64,000 nucleotides of DNA from Aestuariibius insulae (GTDB lineage Bacteria > Pseudomonadota > Alphaproteobacteria > Rhodobacterales > Rhodobacteraceae), in contig NZ_JBFONW020000006.1 in NCBI RefSeq assembly GCF_040783535.2, forward strand, positions 62,001-126,000, in the 5' to 3' direction. Below, piece by piece: positions 34,690 to 44,600 of this stretch (its first letter is position 1; each line of letters opens with the position of its first letter). A program made the translations under genes and the position numbers. A model generated the notes under the pieces. That model made no database searches. It saw nothing but the letters and a program-made list of their open reading frames with translations, and was not told where the DNA came from.

Positions 34690-36308
34690 TCCTGGCTGTC
34701 GATCCACTCCCAAACTTTCGAGATGACGACCGACCCTTCGCCCACGGCGGAGGCCACCCGCTTAACCGATCCGGCGCGCACGTCGCCGACCGCAAAGATC
34801 CCCGGCTCGGAGGTCTCGTAGCCGGACGGTTTGCCGATCACCTCGCCTGTGCAGACGAAACCCTTGTCGTCGAGCTGGACCATATCGGCGAGCCAGTCCG
34901 TGTTGGGCGCCGCGCCCACCATGATGAACGCCGCGCGGGTCTTGAGGCGCCAGTTCTCCCCAGCGGCCCGGTCGCGGATGGTGATCGCCTCGAGCGTGTC
35001 GTCCCCTTCGAGGCCGGTCATTTGCGTCTGGTAGTGGATGGTGATCGCCGGATCGGCGTCGAGCCGGGAGAAGAGGTAATCCGACATCGAGGCAGCGAGC
35101 GACGGGCCGCGCACCAGCAGGTGCACATGGCTGGCCGAGCGCGAGAGGAACATCGCCGCCTGCCCCGCCGAATTGCCTCCTCCGATAATGACGACCTCGG
35201 TGTCCTTGCAATAGCGCGCCTCGATATCGGTGGCGGCGTAATAGATGCCATGGCCCTCGAACTCTTCGAGGCGGTCGATGGGCAGGCGGCGGTATTGCAC
35301 GCCGGTGGCCACGATGACCGAGCGGGCGCAGGCTTCGGTGCCGTCGCTGAAGGTGGTGCAGAAGGTGCCGTCCTCGCGTTTGTCGATGGCGGTGGCGCGG
35401 CGGGGGACGGCGAAGCGGGTGCCGAATTTCATCGCCTGCACCTCGCCGCGCCAGACCAGATCGGCGCCCGAGATGCCGGTGGGAAAGCCCATGTAGTTCT
35501 CGATCCGGGAGGACGTGCCCGCCTGCCCGCCGATGGTCAGATCCTCGGCGACCAGCGCGCTGAGCCCTTCGGCCCCGGCATAGACGCCCGCCGCGACACC
35601 GGCCGGGCCGCCGCCGACGATGAGGGTGTCGAAGATCGTTCCCTCGTCGATATCGAGCGCGAGCCCCAGCCGAGCGGCCACGCGGGCGGGGGTCGGATCC
35701 TCGAGCACCTCGGTTTTGCCGAAGAGAACAGCCGGTTCGGTGTCGCCGATCTTGCATTGGTGGGCGAGCGCCTCGGCCTCGTGTTCGCCTAGCGTCAGCT
35801 CGCGGAAGGGGATGCGGTTGCGGCCTGCGAACATGGCGATCTCGCGGATCTCGCGGCTGATCTCTCCGCCGATGAGGGTGAGGGAGGCATCGCCTTCCTC
35901 GAGCTGGCGGCGGCGGCGGGCGGAGAAGACGGTGATGATAATATCCGACATCTCGGGGATCTGGGACATCAGATCGAGCATTTCCTGGCGCGGGATGCAC
36001 AGAAGGCGGCTGGGCTGGACCGCGCGGGCGGACATCATGTTCTTGCCGCCCGACAGGAACGTGACCTCGCCGAAGAACTGGGTCGGGCCAAGCGTGGCAT
36101 TGCCGTAGCGCTTGTTGGTGCGAGGATTGACGGCCTCGACCTCGCCGTCGAGGAGGTAATGAAACGTGTCGACCGGATCGCCGGCCCGGACGAGATATTC
36201 GCCGGGCTCAAGGGTCTGTTCGGTCGCGATCCGGCGCATGGCCGCGACATGGCTGTCGTGAAGGGGCGTGCGCACCATGGTGCTTAGATCGGCTGCGAGC
36301 GATTCCAT
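34677..36308 (-). CDS. Cyclic nucleotide-binding domain fused to thioredoxin reductase-like flavoprotein, redox cysteines absent
   Basis: 543 aa. Residues about 15-135 form a cNMP-binding-type domain. A pyridine-nucleotide disulfide reductase module follows, with FAD motif GGGPAG near 230 and NAD(P)H motif GGGNSAG near 375. The GGQAGTSSRIENYMGFPTG and IFAVGDVRAGSVKRVASAVGEG segments are thioredoxin-reductase-like. The CxxC disulfide that should precede the NADPH motif is missing: the segment reads YYAATDIEARYC. It is therefore unlikely to be a normal thioredoxin reductase. Regulation by cAMP or a related ligand is an inference from the N-terminal domain. Confidence 0.88.
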   Translation of the reverse strand: MESLAADLSTMVRTPLHDSHVAAMRRIATEQTLEPGEYLVRAGDPVDTFHYLLDGEVEAVNPRTNKRYGNATLGPTQFFGEVTFLSGGKNMMSARAVQPSRLLCIPRQEMLDLMSQIPEMSDIIITVFSARRRRQLEEGDASLTLIGGEISREIREIAMFAGRNRIPFRELTLGEHEAEALAHQCKIGDTEPAVLFGKTEVLEDPTPARVAARLGLALDIDEGTIFDTLIVGGGPAGVAAGVYAGAEGLSALVAEDLTIGGQAGTSSRIENYMGFPTGISGADLVWRGEVQAMKFGTRFAVPRRATAIDKREDGTFCTTFSDGTEACARSVIVATGVQYRRLPIDRLEEFEGHGIYYAATDIEARYCKDTEVVIIGGGNSAGQAAMFLSRSASHVHLLVRGPSLAASMSDYLFSRLDADPAITIHYQTQMTGLEGDDTLEAITIRDRAAGENWRLKTRAAFIMVGAAPNTDWLADMVQLDDKGFVCTGEVIGKPSGYETSEPGIFAVGDVRAGSVKRVASAVGEGSVVISKVWEWIDSQDQKT

Positions 36309-36362
36309 TGCGGGCCTCCTGCGGTCCGGTTTGAGGTAGGGTATAGGACGGCGCTGTCACCC

Positions 36363-37373
36363 TCACATATCGGCGGCGTCCTTCGATCCGCCGAAAAGGC
36401 CGGTCAGGGCGCGCTGGACGAGGCGGGTCACAGAGGGTTTGCGCGCCTCTATGAAGGGTAAGGGGCGGCAGACCTCGATGGCGGCCACGCCGACGCGGGC
36501 GGTCAGCGCGCCGTTGATAACCCCTTCGCCGAAGCGGCGCGAGACGCGCGAGAGCACGCCCCCGCCCGCGACCGAGCCGATCAGATCGTCACCGACCGCC
36601 ACCGCGCCGGTCGCCACCAGATGGGACAGGACCGCCCGGGTCAGCCGCCAGCCGCCCAAGGCGCCGGAGCGGCCGCCATAGATCTCGGCGATACGGCGGA
36701 TCATGCGGATATTCGAGGTCAACGCGGCGATGACATCGGCAAAGGCGAGCGGCACGACCGCGGTGACGGTCGCGACCTGACGGGCAGCGGCCTCGACCTC
36801 GCGCCGGGCTCGCTGGTCGAGAGGCTCAAGCAGGGTCGTTTCGGCGAGGCTCAGAAGCGCGTCGGCGTCGAGCGGGTCGGCCCGCCTTTCGGCAAGCCGC
36901 TCACGACCCCATCCCAGATCAGGGCGCGCCGCATAGAGCCGTTCGAGATCGTCGAGGACCACGCGGGCCTGCCCCAGATCGCGACTGGAAAGCGCGGCTC
37001 CGGCATCGGACTGGATCCGGTCGAGACGGCCGAGCCGGAAGAGGGCGGCGGCCTCGCGGGTGATGATGGCCAGACAGACAAGCGCCAGGGCGGCTGTCAG
37101 GCCTGCGGCAATGGCCCCCAGGATCGGAGAGGACGAGATCAGGGCGGTCAGAGCGGACCAGGCGGTCAGAGACAGGATCAGCGTCAGCAAGGCGCCGAGC
37201 AGCCCCCAGAACCAGCGCGTCAGCGGCGAGGGCCGGGCTGCGGCCAAGGCCGCAGCCTTTTGCATACTGGCCTGGCGGGGCACGAGATCGGGCACGGGCG
37301 GGGCGGCGGCGGGCGTCGGTTCGGGCTGTCCCGAGGCGCCGTCATCTAGATCGATGAGGACAGGCCCTTTCAT
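36363..37373 (-). CDS. YcjF family membrane protein (TIGR01620/DUF697-type)
   Basis: 336 aa. A proline/alanine-rich N-terminus precedes two adjacent transmembrane segments (about 53-75 and 84-104), followed by a DUF697-like C-terminal domain. It pairs with the YcjX-type P-loop protein encoded upstream, as in many proteobacteria. The function is unknown, though stress links are reported for the pair. Three strong palindromes separate it from ycjX. Confidence 0.85.
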   Translation of the reverse strand: MKGPVLIDLDDGASGQPEPTPAAAPPVPDLVPRQASMQKAAALAAARPSPLTRWFWGLLGALLTLILSLTAWSALTALISSSPILGAIAAGLTAALALVCLAIITREAAALFRLGRLDRIQSDAGAALSSRDLGQARVVLDDLERLYAARPDLGWGRERLAERRADPLDADALLSLAETTLLEPLDQRARREVEAAARQVATVTAVVPLAFADVIAALTSNIRMIRRIAEIYGGRSGALGGWRLTRAVLSHLVATGAVAVGDDLIGSVAGGGVLSRVSRRFGEGVINGALTARVGVAAIEVCRPLPFIEARKPSVTRLVQRALTGLFGGSKDAADM

Positions 37374-37392
37374 AACCGTTGCCTCGAGGCGG

Positions 37393-37471
37393 CAGAATTT
37401 TCATCGAAAATTCTGGCGTCGCAAAATCTTCTAGAAGATTTTGGGGCTTCAGATTTTTCTAGAAAAATCTG
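37393..37471. repeat. Three consecutive palindromes between ycjX and the ycjF-like gene
   Basis: 37393-37415 is a 10-bp stem with a 3-base loop and core GAATTTTC/GAAAATTC. 37422-37443 and 37450-37471 are perfect 22-bp palindromes, each centred on TTCTAGAA. All lie within 79 bp, are much more AT-rich than the flanks and would form three hairpins in the ycjX-ycjF transcript. None is followed by a T-run. Confidence 0.92.
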
Positions 37472-37473
37472 TC

Positions 37474-38886
37474 TCATAGCAGATCCCCGATCAAAAACTC
37501 AGCCGCCGTGTCCAAGCGGATATGGGGAGGCCCCTCGCCCGGTTTCAAGCTGAGGGCCGCCGGTGAAAAGGTCATCACCTCATAGCCCGCATCGAGCCAT
37601 TTGCCGGCCCCCTGCCGCGCGGGGTCCAGCAGATGGGAGGGATCTTCGGGCAGCTCTCCGGGATGCAGCGCCGCGCGTTTGCCCGAGGCCAGCGTGCCGC
37701 GCACTACATCGAGCGGTGTGCCTTGGTGGTCGATCCGGTCCTCGGTCGTGGCCCGAAGCGCGGCGATGGCCAGCGCTTTGGTCTTGGCTCCCGCGAAATC
37801 CGCGCGATCCTTGGCGTCGCGCAGCAGGGCGGCGGCGATATCGGTCAGCTGCTGATGCTGGGAGTGGTGCAGATGGTCTGCCTTGGTCGCAGCGAAGAGG
37901 ATCCGCTCGACCCGGCGGCCTGCGAAGATTTGGGAGAGAAACGCGTTCCGGCCCGGGCGGAAGGCCGTCAGGATGTCGGTCATCGCGCGCCGGAGATCCT
38001 CGACCGCCGGAGGACCGGCATGGATCGCCCCGAGGATGTCCACGAGCACGACCTGCCGGTCGATGCGGGCGAAATGATCGCGAAAGAACGGGCGCACCAC
38101 GTTGCGCTTGTAACTGTCGTAGCGGCGCTGGAATTCGCGGGCGAGCGAATTGCGCGGCGCGTTCGGCATGGGCGGCAGCGGCGCGAAAGTTAGGACCGGC
38201 GATCCGGCCAGATCACCCGGCAGAAGGAAGCGGCCCGGGGTGCAGTCCGAATAGCCCGCCGCGCGGGCCGCATGCAGATAGGCCGTGTACTGTGCGGCGA
38301 GGCGCTGGGCGGCGGGCTCTTCAAGGCGGGCGGTCAGGTCGGTTTCGGCCAGAGCGCGGCGGAAGTCCTCGGCCTCAGGACGGTCTTCGATCCGCTTAAG
38401 CGCATCCTCTGACCATGCTGCGAAATCGCGGTCGATGAGTGACAGGTCCAGAAGCCACTCGCCGGGATAATCCACGATATCGAGATGGACGGTGCGCGCG
38501 CCCTGGATCGTGCCGAGAAGGCCCGAGGGCTGCATGCGGAGCGACAGGCGCAACTCGCTGACCGCGCGGGTGCCTTCGGGCCAGTAGGGCTGCGCGCCGG
38601 TCATCGCGGCCAGATGATCCTCGTAGGCAAAACGCGGGATCGTATCGTCGGGCTGGGGCTGCAGATAGGCGGTGCGGATCGCCCCGGTTGAGGCGGCGCG
38701 CAGGCCGGTCATGCGGTCGCGGTCCATCAGATTGGCCACGAGCGAGGTGATAAAAACCGTCTTGCCCGCCCGGCTAAGACCCGTGACGCCCAGACGGATC
38801 ACCTTGTCCGAAAACGGCGCGGTCACCGCATCGGTCAGCCCGCTTACGCTGCGCGCGATCCCGTCGGCCAGTCGTCCTACCACCAT
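37474..38886 (-). CDS. YcjX family P-loop GTPase-like protein (DUF463)
   Basis: 470 aa. The Walker A motif GLSRAGKT lies close to the N-terminus (about 34-41). The family pattern continues with LDIVDYPGEWLLDL, VVLVDILGAIHAGPPAVEDL and FAATKADHL. ATG at 38886 has AGGAAAG about eight bases upstream and is preferred to the longer frame, whose first 28 residues look non-coding. It is divergent from truA and upstream of the ycjF-like gene. Confidence 0.9.
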   Translation of the reverse strand: MVVGRLADGIARSVSGLTDAVTAPFSDKVIRLGVTGLSRAGKTVFITSLVANLMDRDRMTGLRAASTGAIRTAYLQPQPDDTIPRFAYEDHLAAMTGAQPYWPEGTRAVSELRLSLRMQPSGLLGTIQGARTVHLDIVDYPGEWLLDLSLIDRDFAAWSEDALKRIEDRPEAEDFRRALAETDLTARLEEPAAQRLAAQYTAYLHAARAAGYSDCTPGRFLLPGDLAGSPVLTFAPLPPMPNAPRNSLAREFQRRYDSYKRNVVRPFFRDHFARIDRQVVLVDILGAIHAGPPAVEDLRRAMTDILTAFRPGRNAFLSQIFAGRRVERILFAATKADHLHHSQHQQLTDIAAALLRDAKDRADFAGAKTKALAIAALRATTEDRIDHQGTPLDVVRGTLASGKRAALHPGELPEDPSHLLDPARQGAGKWLDAGYEVMTFSPAALSLKPGEGPPHIRLDTAAEFLIGDLL

Positions 38887-38987
38887 CGCGCGCGTCTTTC
38901 CTTGCCCATGAAGCGGGAAGATAGGGGCGGGGTGCGGGATTGGGTAGGGATTGATTTCAGCGCCTTGCAAGACTAGGGGCGCGGGCC

Positions 38988-39761
38988 ATGGGCCGGTATG
39001 CGCTGAAGATCGAATATGACGGGGCGCCCTTTGCGGGGTGGCAGCGGCAGGCGGATCAGCCGTCGGTGCAAGGCGCGGTCGAGGCGGCGCTGGCGCGGTT
39101 GGAGCCTGGAGAGCACAGGATTGCGGCGGCAGGCCGGACGGATGCAGGCGTTCATGCGCTGGGCCAGGTGGCGCATGCGGATCTGGTCAAGGACTGGGAG
39201 CCGTTCCGGCTCTCGGAGGCGCTGAACTGGCATCTCAAGCCGTCGCCCGTCGCCATTCTGGATGCGGTCGAGGTTGCGCCGGACTGGCATGCGCGGTTTT
39301 CGGCGGTGGAGCGGCAGTATCTCTTTCGGCTGGTGGCGCGGCGGGCGCCGGTAACGCATCTGGCTGGGGCAGCCTGGCAGGTGCGCCATCCTCTGGATGC
39401 GCGGGCGATGGAGGAGGCGGCGCAGGCTTTGGTCGGGCGGCACGACTTCACGACCTTTCGGTCGGTGATGTGTCAGGCCGAAAGCCCGGTGAAGACGCTG
39501 GACGAGATCCGGGTAGAGGAGCGCGAGATCAATGGCGGGGCCGAATACCGGTTCCATGTGAGGGCGCGGTCGTTCCTGCACAATCAGGTGCGCAGCATTG
39601 TCGGCACGCTCGAACGGGTGGGCGCAGGATCCTGGCCGCCCTCGCGGGTGGCCGAGGCGCTTGCGGCAAAGGACCGGGCGGCTTGTGGTCCGGTTTGCCC
39701 GCCACAGGGGCTTTATCTTGCGAATGTGCGTTATCCCGCCGATCCATTCGCCTCCGGCTGA
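38988..39761 (+). CDS. truA: tRNA pseudouridine(38-40) synthase TruA
   Basis: 257 aa. The catalytic aspartate sits in the AAGRTDAGVHALGQ motif near residue 52. The family's N-terminal YDGAPFAGWQRQ and C-terminal FLHNQVRSIVGTLERVG are present. It isomerises uridines 38-40 of the anticodon arm. Start and length are normal. Confidence 0.97.
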   Translation: MGRYALKIEYDGAPFAGWQRQADQPSVQGAVEAALARLEPGEHRIAAAGRTDAGVHALGQVAHADLVKDWEPFRLSEALNWHLKPSPVAILDAVEVAPDWHARFSAVERQYLFRLVARRAPVTHLAGAAWQVRHPLDARAMEEAAQALVGRHDFTTFRSVMCQAESPVKTLDEIRVEEREINGGAEYRFHVRARSFLHNQVRSIVGTLERVGAGSWPPSRVAEALAAKDRAACGPVCPPQGLYLANVRYPADPFASG

Positions 39762-39886
39762 CGGGTCTTTCTCAATATGGGATGGGTTTGACCCTCCTTT
39801 CCGCTTTCTTTGATTAGACGGGGGGCGTTAAGGTTACTGGTATTGCGGGCCCGAAGACCTGCATCAAAAAAGTATGGGGTAAGCTT

Positions 39887-41698
39887 TTGCGGCGCAGTGT
39901 TTCGGTTCTTCTGACCATGCTTGTTCTGGGCGCCCCGGCTGTGGCGCAGGATGTGTCTTTCGTTGTAGCTGGAGAGGACGAGGACCTGGAAGCCAGTCTG
40001 ATCGCCGCTTCGCTTCTGAGCTCGCTCGAGGATGTCGAGGATAGCCGGACGCAGGATTACATCGCCGCCGCCCAGGCCGATTACCGCAGGCTCGTGACGG
40101 CGCTTTATAACGAAGGGCATTTCGGCGGCGTGGTGCAGATCTCGGTGGATGGGCGCGAGGCGTCGACGATCCCGCCGCTTAATCCTCCGGCGCGGATCTC
40201 GTCGATCGTGGTTCGAGTGGATCCGGGGCCGCTTTTCACCTTTGGGCTGGCGCGGATCGGGCCGCGGGTGCGGGGGACCGAGATCCCCGAAGCCTTTGCC
40301 ACCGGGCAACCGGCCGAGACCAGCGCGATCCGGACGGCGGTCGGCACCAGCATCGACAGCTGGCGCAATGCCGGGCACGCGAAGGCCGAGGTGGCCGATC
40401 AGACGATCATCGCGCGGCAGGCCGAGGACCGGCTGGATGTGGAGGTCTCGCTCGCTCCGGGACCGAGGCTGACGTTCGGGCCGCTCACCGTCACAGGCAA
40501 TGAGCGGGTCCGGACCGAGCGGATCCGGGCGATTGCAGGGCTTCCGACGGGCGAGGTCTTTTCGGAAGAGGAACTGGAGCGGGCGGAAAACCGGCTGCGG
40601 CGAACGGGGACCTTTGCCTCTGCCGCGCTGATCGAGAGCGAGACGATCGGGCCGAACAATACGCTGCCCATCACAGCGCAGGTCGCCGAACGTCTGCCGC
40701 GCCGGATCGGGGCGGGCGCGGAAGTGTCGACCACCGAAGGGCTGTCGCTGTCGGCGTTCTGGCTGCACCGCAATCTTTTGGGTGGGGCCGAGCGGTTCCG
40801 GATCGAAGGCGAGGTCAGCGGGATCGGCAGCGAAGCGAATGACGAAGAGTTCGGCGATATCGAAAATGCGCTCGATTACCGGCTGACGACGACCTTCGAC
40901 AGGCCCGCCACCTTTGCCTCGGACACGGATCTTTACGCGATTGCCGAGATCGAGCAGCGCAGCGAGCCGGGATTCTTCTCGCGGCAGGTGCGCGCGGAGG
41001 TCGGGCTGACCCGCTACGTCACCGACCGGATCACGGTGGAGGCCGGGATCGGGCTGCGCGCCGGTGAGAGCGAAGACGATCTGGGCAAGCGCGATTACGT
41101 CTATCTGACCTTCCCGACCTCGGGCGAATGGGACCGGCGGGACGCGCCGCTCAACCCGACCGAGGGCTTCTACATTGCGATCGATGCGATCCCGTTCCTC
41201 GCCTTGAGTGACAGCGAAAGCGGAGGGCGGCTCGATCTGGATGCCCGCTATTACTTGCGTCCTCTGGCCAGCGACCGGCTGGTGCTCGCCTTTCGCGGTC
41301 AGCTTGGATCGCTTCTGGGGCCTGAGGCGGAGGATGCGCCTGCCGATTTCCTCTATTTCTCGGGCGGCGGCGGCACGGTGCGCGGGCAAGAATATCAATC
41401 GCTCGGCGTCGAGGTGGATGGCGATACGACCGGCGGACGGTCCTTTGTCGGGGCCTCGGCCGAGGCGCGCGTGGGGATCACCGATCAGATCGGATTGGTC
41501 GCGTTCTATGATTATGGCTTCATCGGGCCGGACAGCTTTTACAGCGACGAAGGCGACAGCCATTCGGGCGCCGGGCTGGGTCTGCGCTACAATACCGGGA
41601 TCGGGCCGATCCGGCTTGATGTCGGCACGCCGGTCAGCGGAAACGAGGGAGAGGACGCATCGATACAGGTCTATATCGGCATCGGGCAGGCGTTTTGA
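39887..41698 (+). CDS. tamA: Translocation and assembly module subunit TamA (Omp85 family)
   Basis: 603 aa outer-membrane protein. A signal peptide (about 1-20, LGAPAVAQ) is followed by three POTRA domains (about 25-265). A 16-stranded barrel ends in a phenylalanine (GIGQAF), and the Omp85 RGQ motif lies in GGGTVRGQEYQSLG. With TamB it inserts autotransporters and other barrels. The start is TTG at 39887, since an upstream ATG is out of frame. The stop codon shares its A with the tamB ATG. Confidence 0.95.
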   Translation: MRRSVSVLLTMLVLGAPAVAQDVSFVVAGEDEDLEASLIAASLLSSLEDVEDSRTQDYIAAAQADYRRLVTALYNEGHFGGVVQISVDGREASTIPPLNPPARISSIVVRVDPGPLFTFGLARIGPRVRGTEIPEAFATGQPAETSAIRTAVGTSIDSWRNAGHAKAEVADQTIIARQAEDRLDVEVSLAPGPRLTFGPLTVTGNERVRTERIRAIAGLPTGEVFSEEELERAENRLRRTGTFASAALIESETIGPNNTLPITAQVAERLPRRIGAGAEVSTTEGLSLSAFWLHRNLLGGAERFRIEGEVSGIGSEANDEEFGDIENALDYRLTTTFDRPATFASDTDLYAIAEIEQRSEPGFFSRQVRAEVGLTRYVTDRITVEAGIGLRAGESEDDLGKRDYVYLTFPTSGEWDRRDAPLNPTEGFYIAIDAIPFLALSDSESGGRLDLDARYYLRPLASDRLVLAFRGQLGSLLGPEAEDAPADFLYFSGGGGTVRGQEYQSLGVEVDGDTTGGRSFVGASAEARVGITDQIGLVAFYDYGFIGPDSFYSDEGDSHSGAGLGLRYNTGIGPIRLDVGTPVSGNEGEDASIQVYIGIGQAF

Positions 41699-44600
41699 TG
41701 CGCCGCGCCGCGCTTGTTCTTCTGTGCTTTCCGGGTCTGGCGGCGGCGCAGGATCAGGAAGATCGCGATGTTGGCCTGATCCAGGGTTTTCTTGAGGACA
41801 ACCTGTCGGGCGTCAGCCGCACGGTTCGGATCGAAGGGTTCGACGGCGCGCTGAGTTCGGAAGCGACGATCGAGCTTTTGACGATTGCAGATGAACAGGG
41901 CGTCTGGCTCAGGGCCGAGGATCTGGTGCTGGACTGGAACCGGTCCGCCTTGTTGCGCGGGCGGCTGGAGGTGACCGAATTAAGCGCGGGCGCAATCGCC
42001 CTGCCCCGGCTGCCGGTGGCAGAGGCCACGGCCCCGGCGCCTGAGGCAAGCGGCGCGTTCTCGCTCCCCGAGCTGCCGGTTTCGGTAGAGGTCGAGCGGT
42101 TCGGCATCGACCGGATCGAACTTGGCGCGCCTTTCGTGGGCGAAGAGGTGGTCCTCTCGATGGAGGGCTCCGCCAGCCTTGCGGATGGTGAAGGCGAGGC
42201 GCAGCTAAGCGCGGATCGGCTGGACGAGCGGACCGGACGGTTCGAGGTCGCGGGCAGCTATTCGAACGAGACGGATGTTCTGGGCCTGAACCTGACCTTT
42301 ATCGAAGGCGAAGGTGGGATCGTCGCGAGCCGGCTGGGTCTTCCGGGGGCGCCGTCGCTGCGGCTGACGCTGGAGGGGACCGATCCGCTCAGCGATTACA
42401 CCGCCGAGCTGGCGCTGGCGACGGATGGGCAGGACCGGGTGGCGGGCACGATCACGACGGCGGCAACCGAGGCCGCGGGTCGACGCTTTGCGGTCGATAT
42501 CGACGGCAACGTCGCGCCTTTGGTTGCGCCGCAATTCGAAGGGTTCTTCGGCGATCAGGTCTCGCTTGTTGCCTCGGGGCAGCAGGGCGCGGATGGCGCG
42601 GTGACGCTGGACGAGCTGGCGCTCGAAACCGAGGCGCTGCAACTGAACGGCTCGGCGGCGATCGGCGCGGATGGCTGGCCAGAGCGGTTCGATCTGACCG
42701 GCGCTTTGGCTGAGAACGCGGAGCGGGTGCAGCTGCCCGTGGGCGGCGATCCGGTCTTTGTTGACGGGGCCGATCTCGCCGTGCGGTTCGATGCGGCAGA
42801 AGTTGACCAATGGACCGCCGAGTTCGAGCTGCGCAATCTGGAGCGGCCCGGTCTGGGGATCGAGACGATCAGCCTGACCGGCGGCGGTGTGATCGTGCAG
42901 AATGAGACGTTTACGGCCGCTCTCGACTACGGAGCGGAAGGCCTCGTGCTGGATGATGTCGGCGCGAGCGAGGCGCTGGGCGATGCGGTCACCGGGGAGC
43001 TGCGGCTGGAGGCACCGAGCGGCGCGCCGATCCGGGTCGAGACGCTGAGCCTGAGCGGCGCAGGGCTCGACGCGGCGATGAATGCGGTCGTTCAGGGGGC
43101 CGAAAGCGGGTTCGCGACGGTCTTTGATCTGACCGCAGAGGTCGACCGGCTGGGGCGGTTCTCCACCCTCGCGGGGCGCGATCTGAGCGGCAGCGCGGAG
43201 GTCACGGCGGAGGGAACGGTGGTCCCTCTGGAAGGCCGGTTCGATGTGACGGTGAACGGGCAGACGCAGGATCTGGGCATCGGCATCGCCGAGGTCGACG
43301 GTCTGATCGACGAGGCGGGCGAGATCTCGATCGCTGCGGTGCGCGATACCGAGGGCACGCGGCTCGAGCGGTTCCAGATCGAAACACCGGATGCGCGGAT
43401 CACGGCCTCGGCCGATCTGACGAGCGAGGGCAGCGTGGCGCAGATCGACGCGCGGATCGTGGATCTGGGGGCGATGCGTGAAGGTCTGAGCGGTGCCGCG
43501 ACGGCGACCGGAGAGGTCCGGCAGGCGTTGGACGGATCGGTGACGGCGGATCTGGACCTGACCGGGCCGGGCGCAGTGACGGCGCGGGTCGATGGAACGA
43601 TGGCTGCGCCCGAGCAGGCGCGGCGGATCGAGGGGACGGTGGATCTGAGCGCGCGCGATTTGAGCGTCTATGCGCCTTTGGTGGATCCCGCCTTTGCCGG
43701 TGCAGTGGACCTGCGGATCGATGGGGCGGTCACGCCGGGCACGTTTGTCTTTGACGTCGATGTCGAGGGGACGACGGACGATCTGGCGGTCGGGATCGAA
43801 GGGCTCGACCGGTTGCTGGCCGGGAACGGGCGGATGAATATCGAGGCGCGGCGCGATCAGACGGGGATCGATCTGCCCGAATTCATCGTCGATTACGATC
43901 TGCTGACGGCGAACCTGACCGGGCGGGCGGACGAACCTTCGGAAGCGACCGGACCACCGAGCCTGGAGAGCATCGAACGGATCACGCTGGACGGGCAGCT
44001 GGAGGCGGCGGATCTGGCGGTGTTTTCCGAGATTGCCGGGCGCCCTTTGGGCGGGTCGGTCGATCTGGCGCTGGATCTGTCGGTGGAGCCGGAGCAGCTT
44101 TTGTTCGAGGGCGAGATCGACGGGACGACGACGGATCTGGATGTCGGGGTTCCGGCGGTTGAGGCGATGCTCGACGGGCGCGGCGCGATCGCGCTGCGGG
44201 CACAGCGGACCGCGACGGAGATCGTGATCGAAGAGCTGACGGCGGAGTATCCGGATCTGACAGTCGATCTGACCGCGCGCGCGACCGAGCCAGGGGATGC
44301 GCGCGTTCCCAGTCTTGAGAGCATCGACAATGCCGATATCGACGGGCGCGTCGCGGTGCGCAATATCGCTGAGATCGGTGCTGCCTTGGGCCGGGAGATG
44401 AGCGGATCGGCGGATCTGAACATCGACGCGAGCGTGCGGCCCGAACAGCTGTTCTTTGACGCCGACATTCTGGGGACGACGCGCGATCTGGCGGTCGGGG
44501 TCGCTCAGGTCGATCCGCTGATCGGCGGGACGGGCGAGATCGTTATCCGGGCCGAACGGGATGCGGAGGGCATAGATATCGACCGGGCGCTGCTTCAATT

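Noticed and set aside
39731..41563. 610-codon reading frame antisense to tamA
   Set aside because: Same cause as above; arginine-rich with no domain, while the plus strand encodes a complete Omp85 protein.
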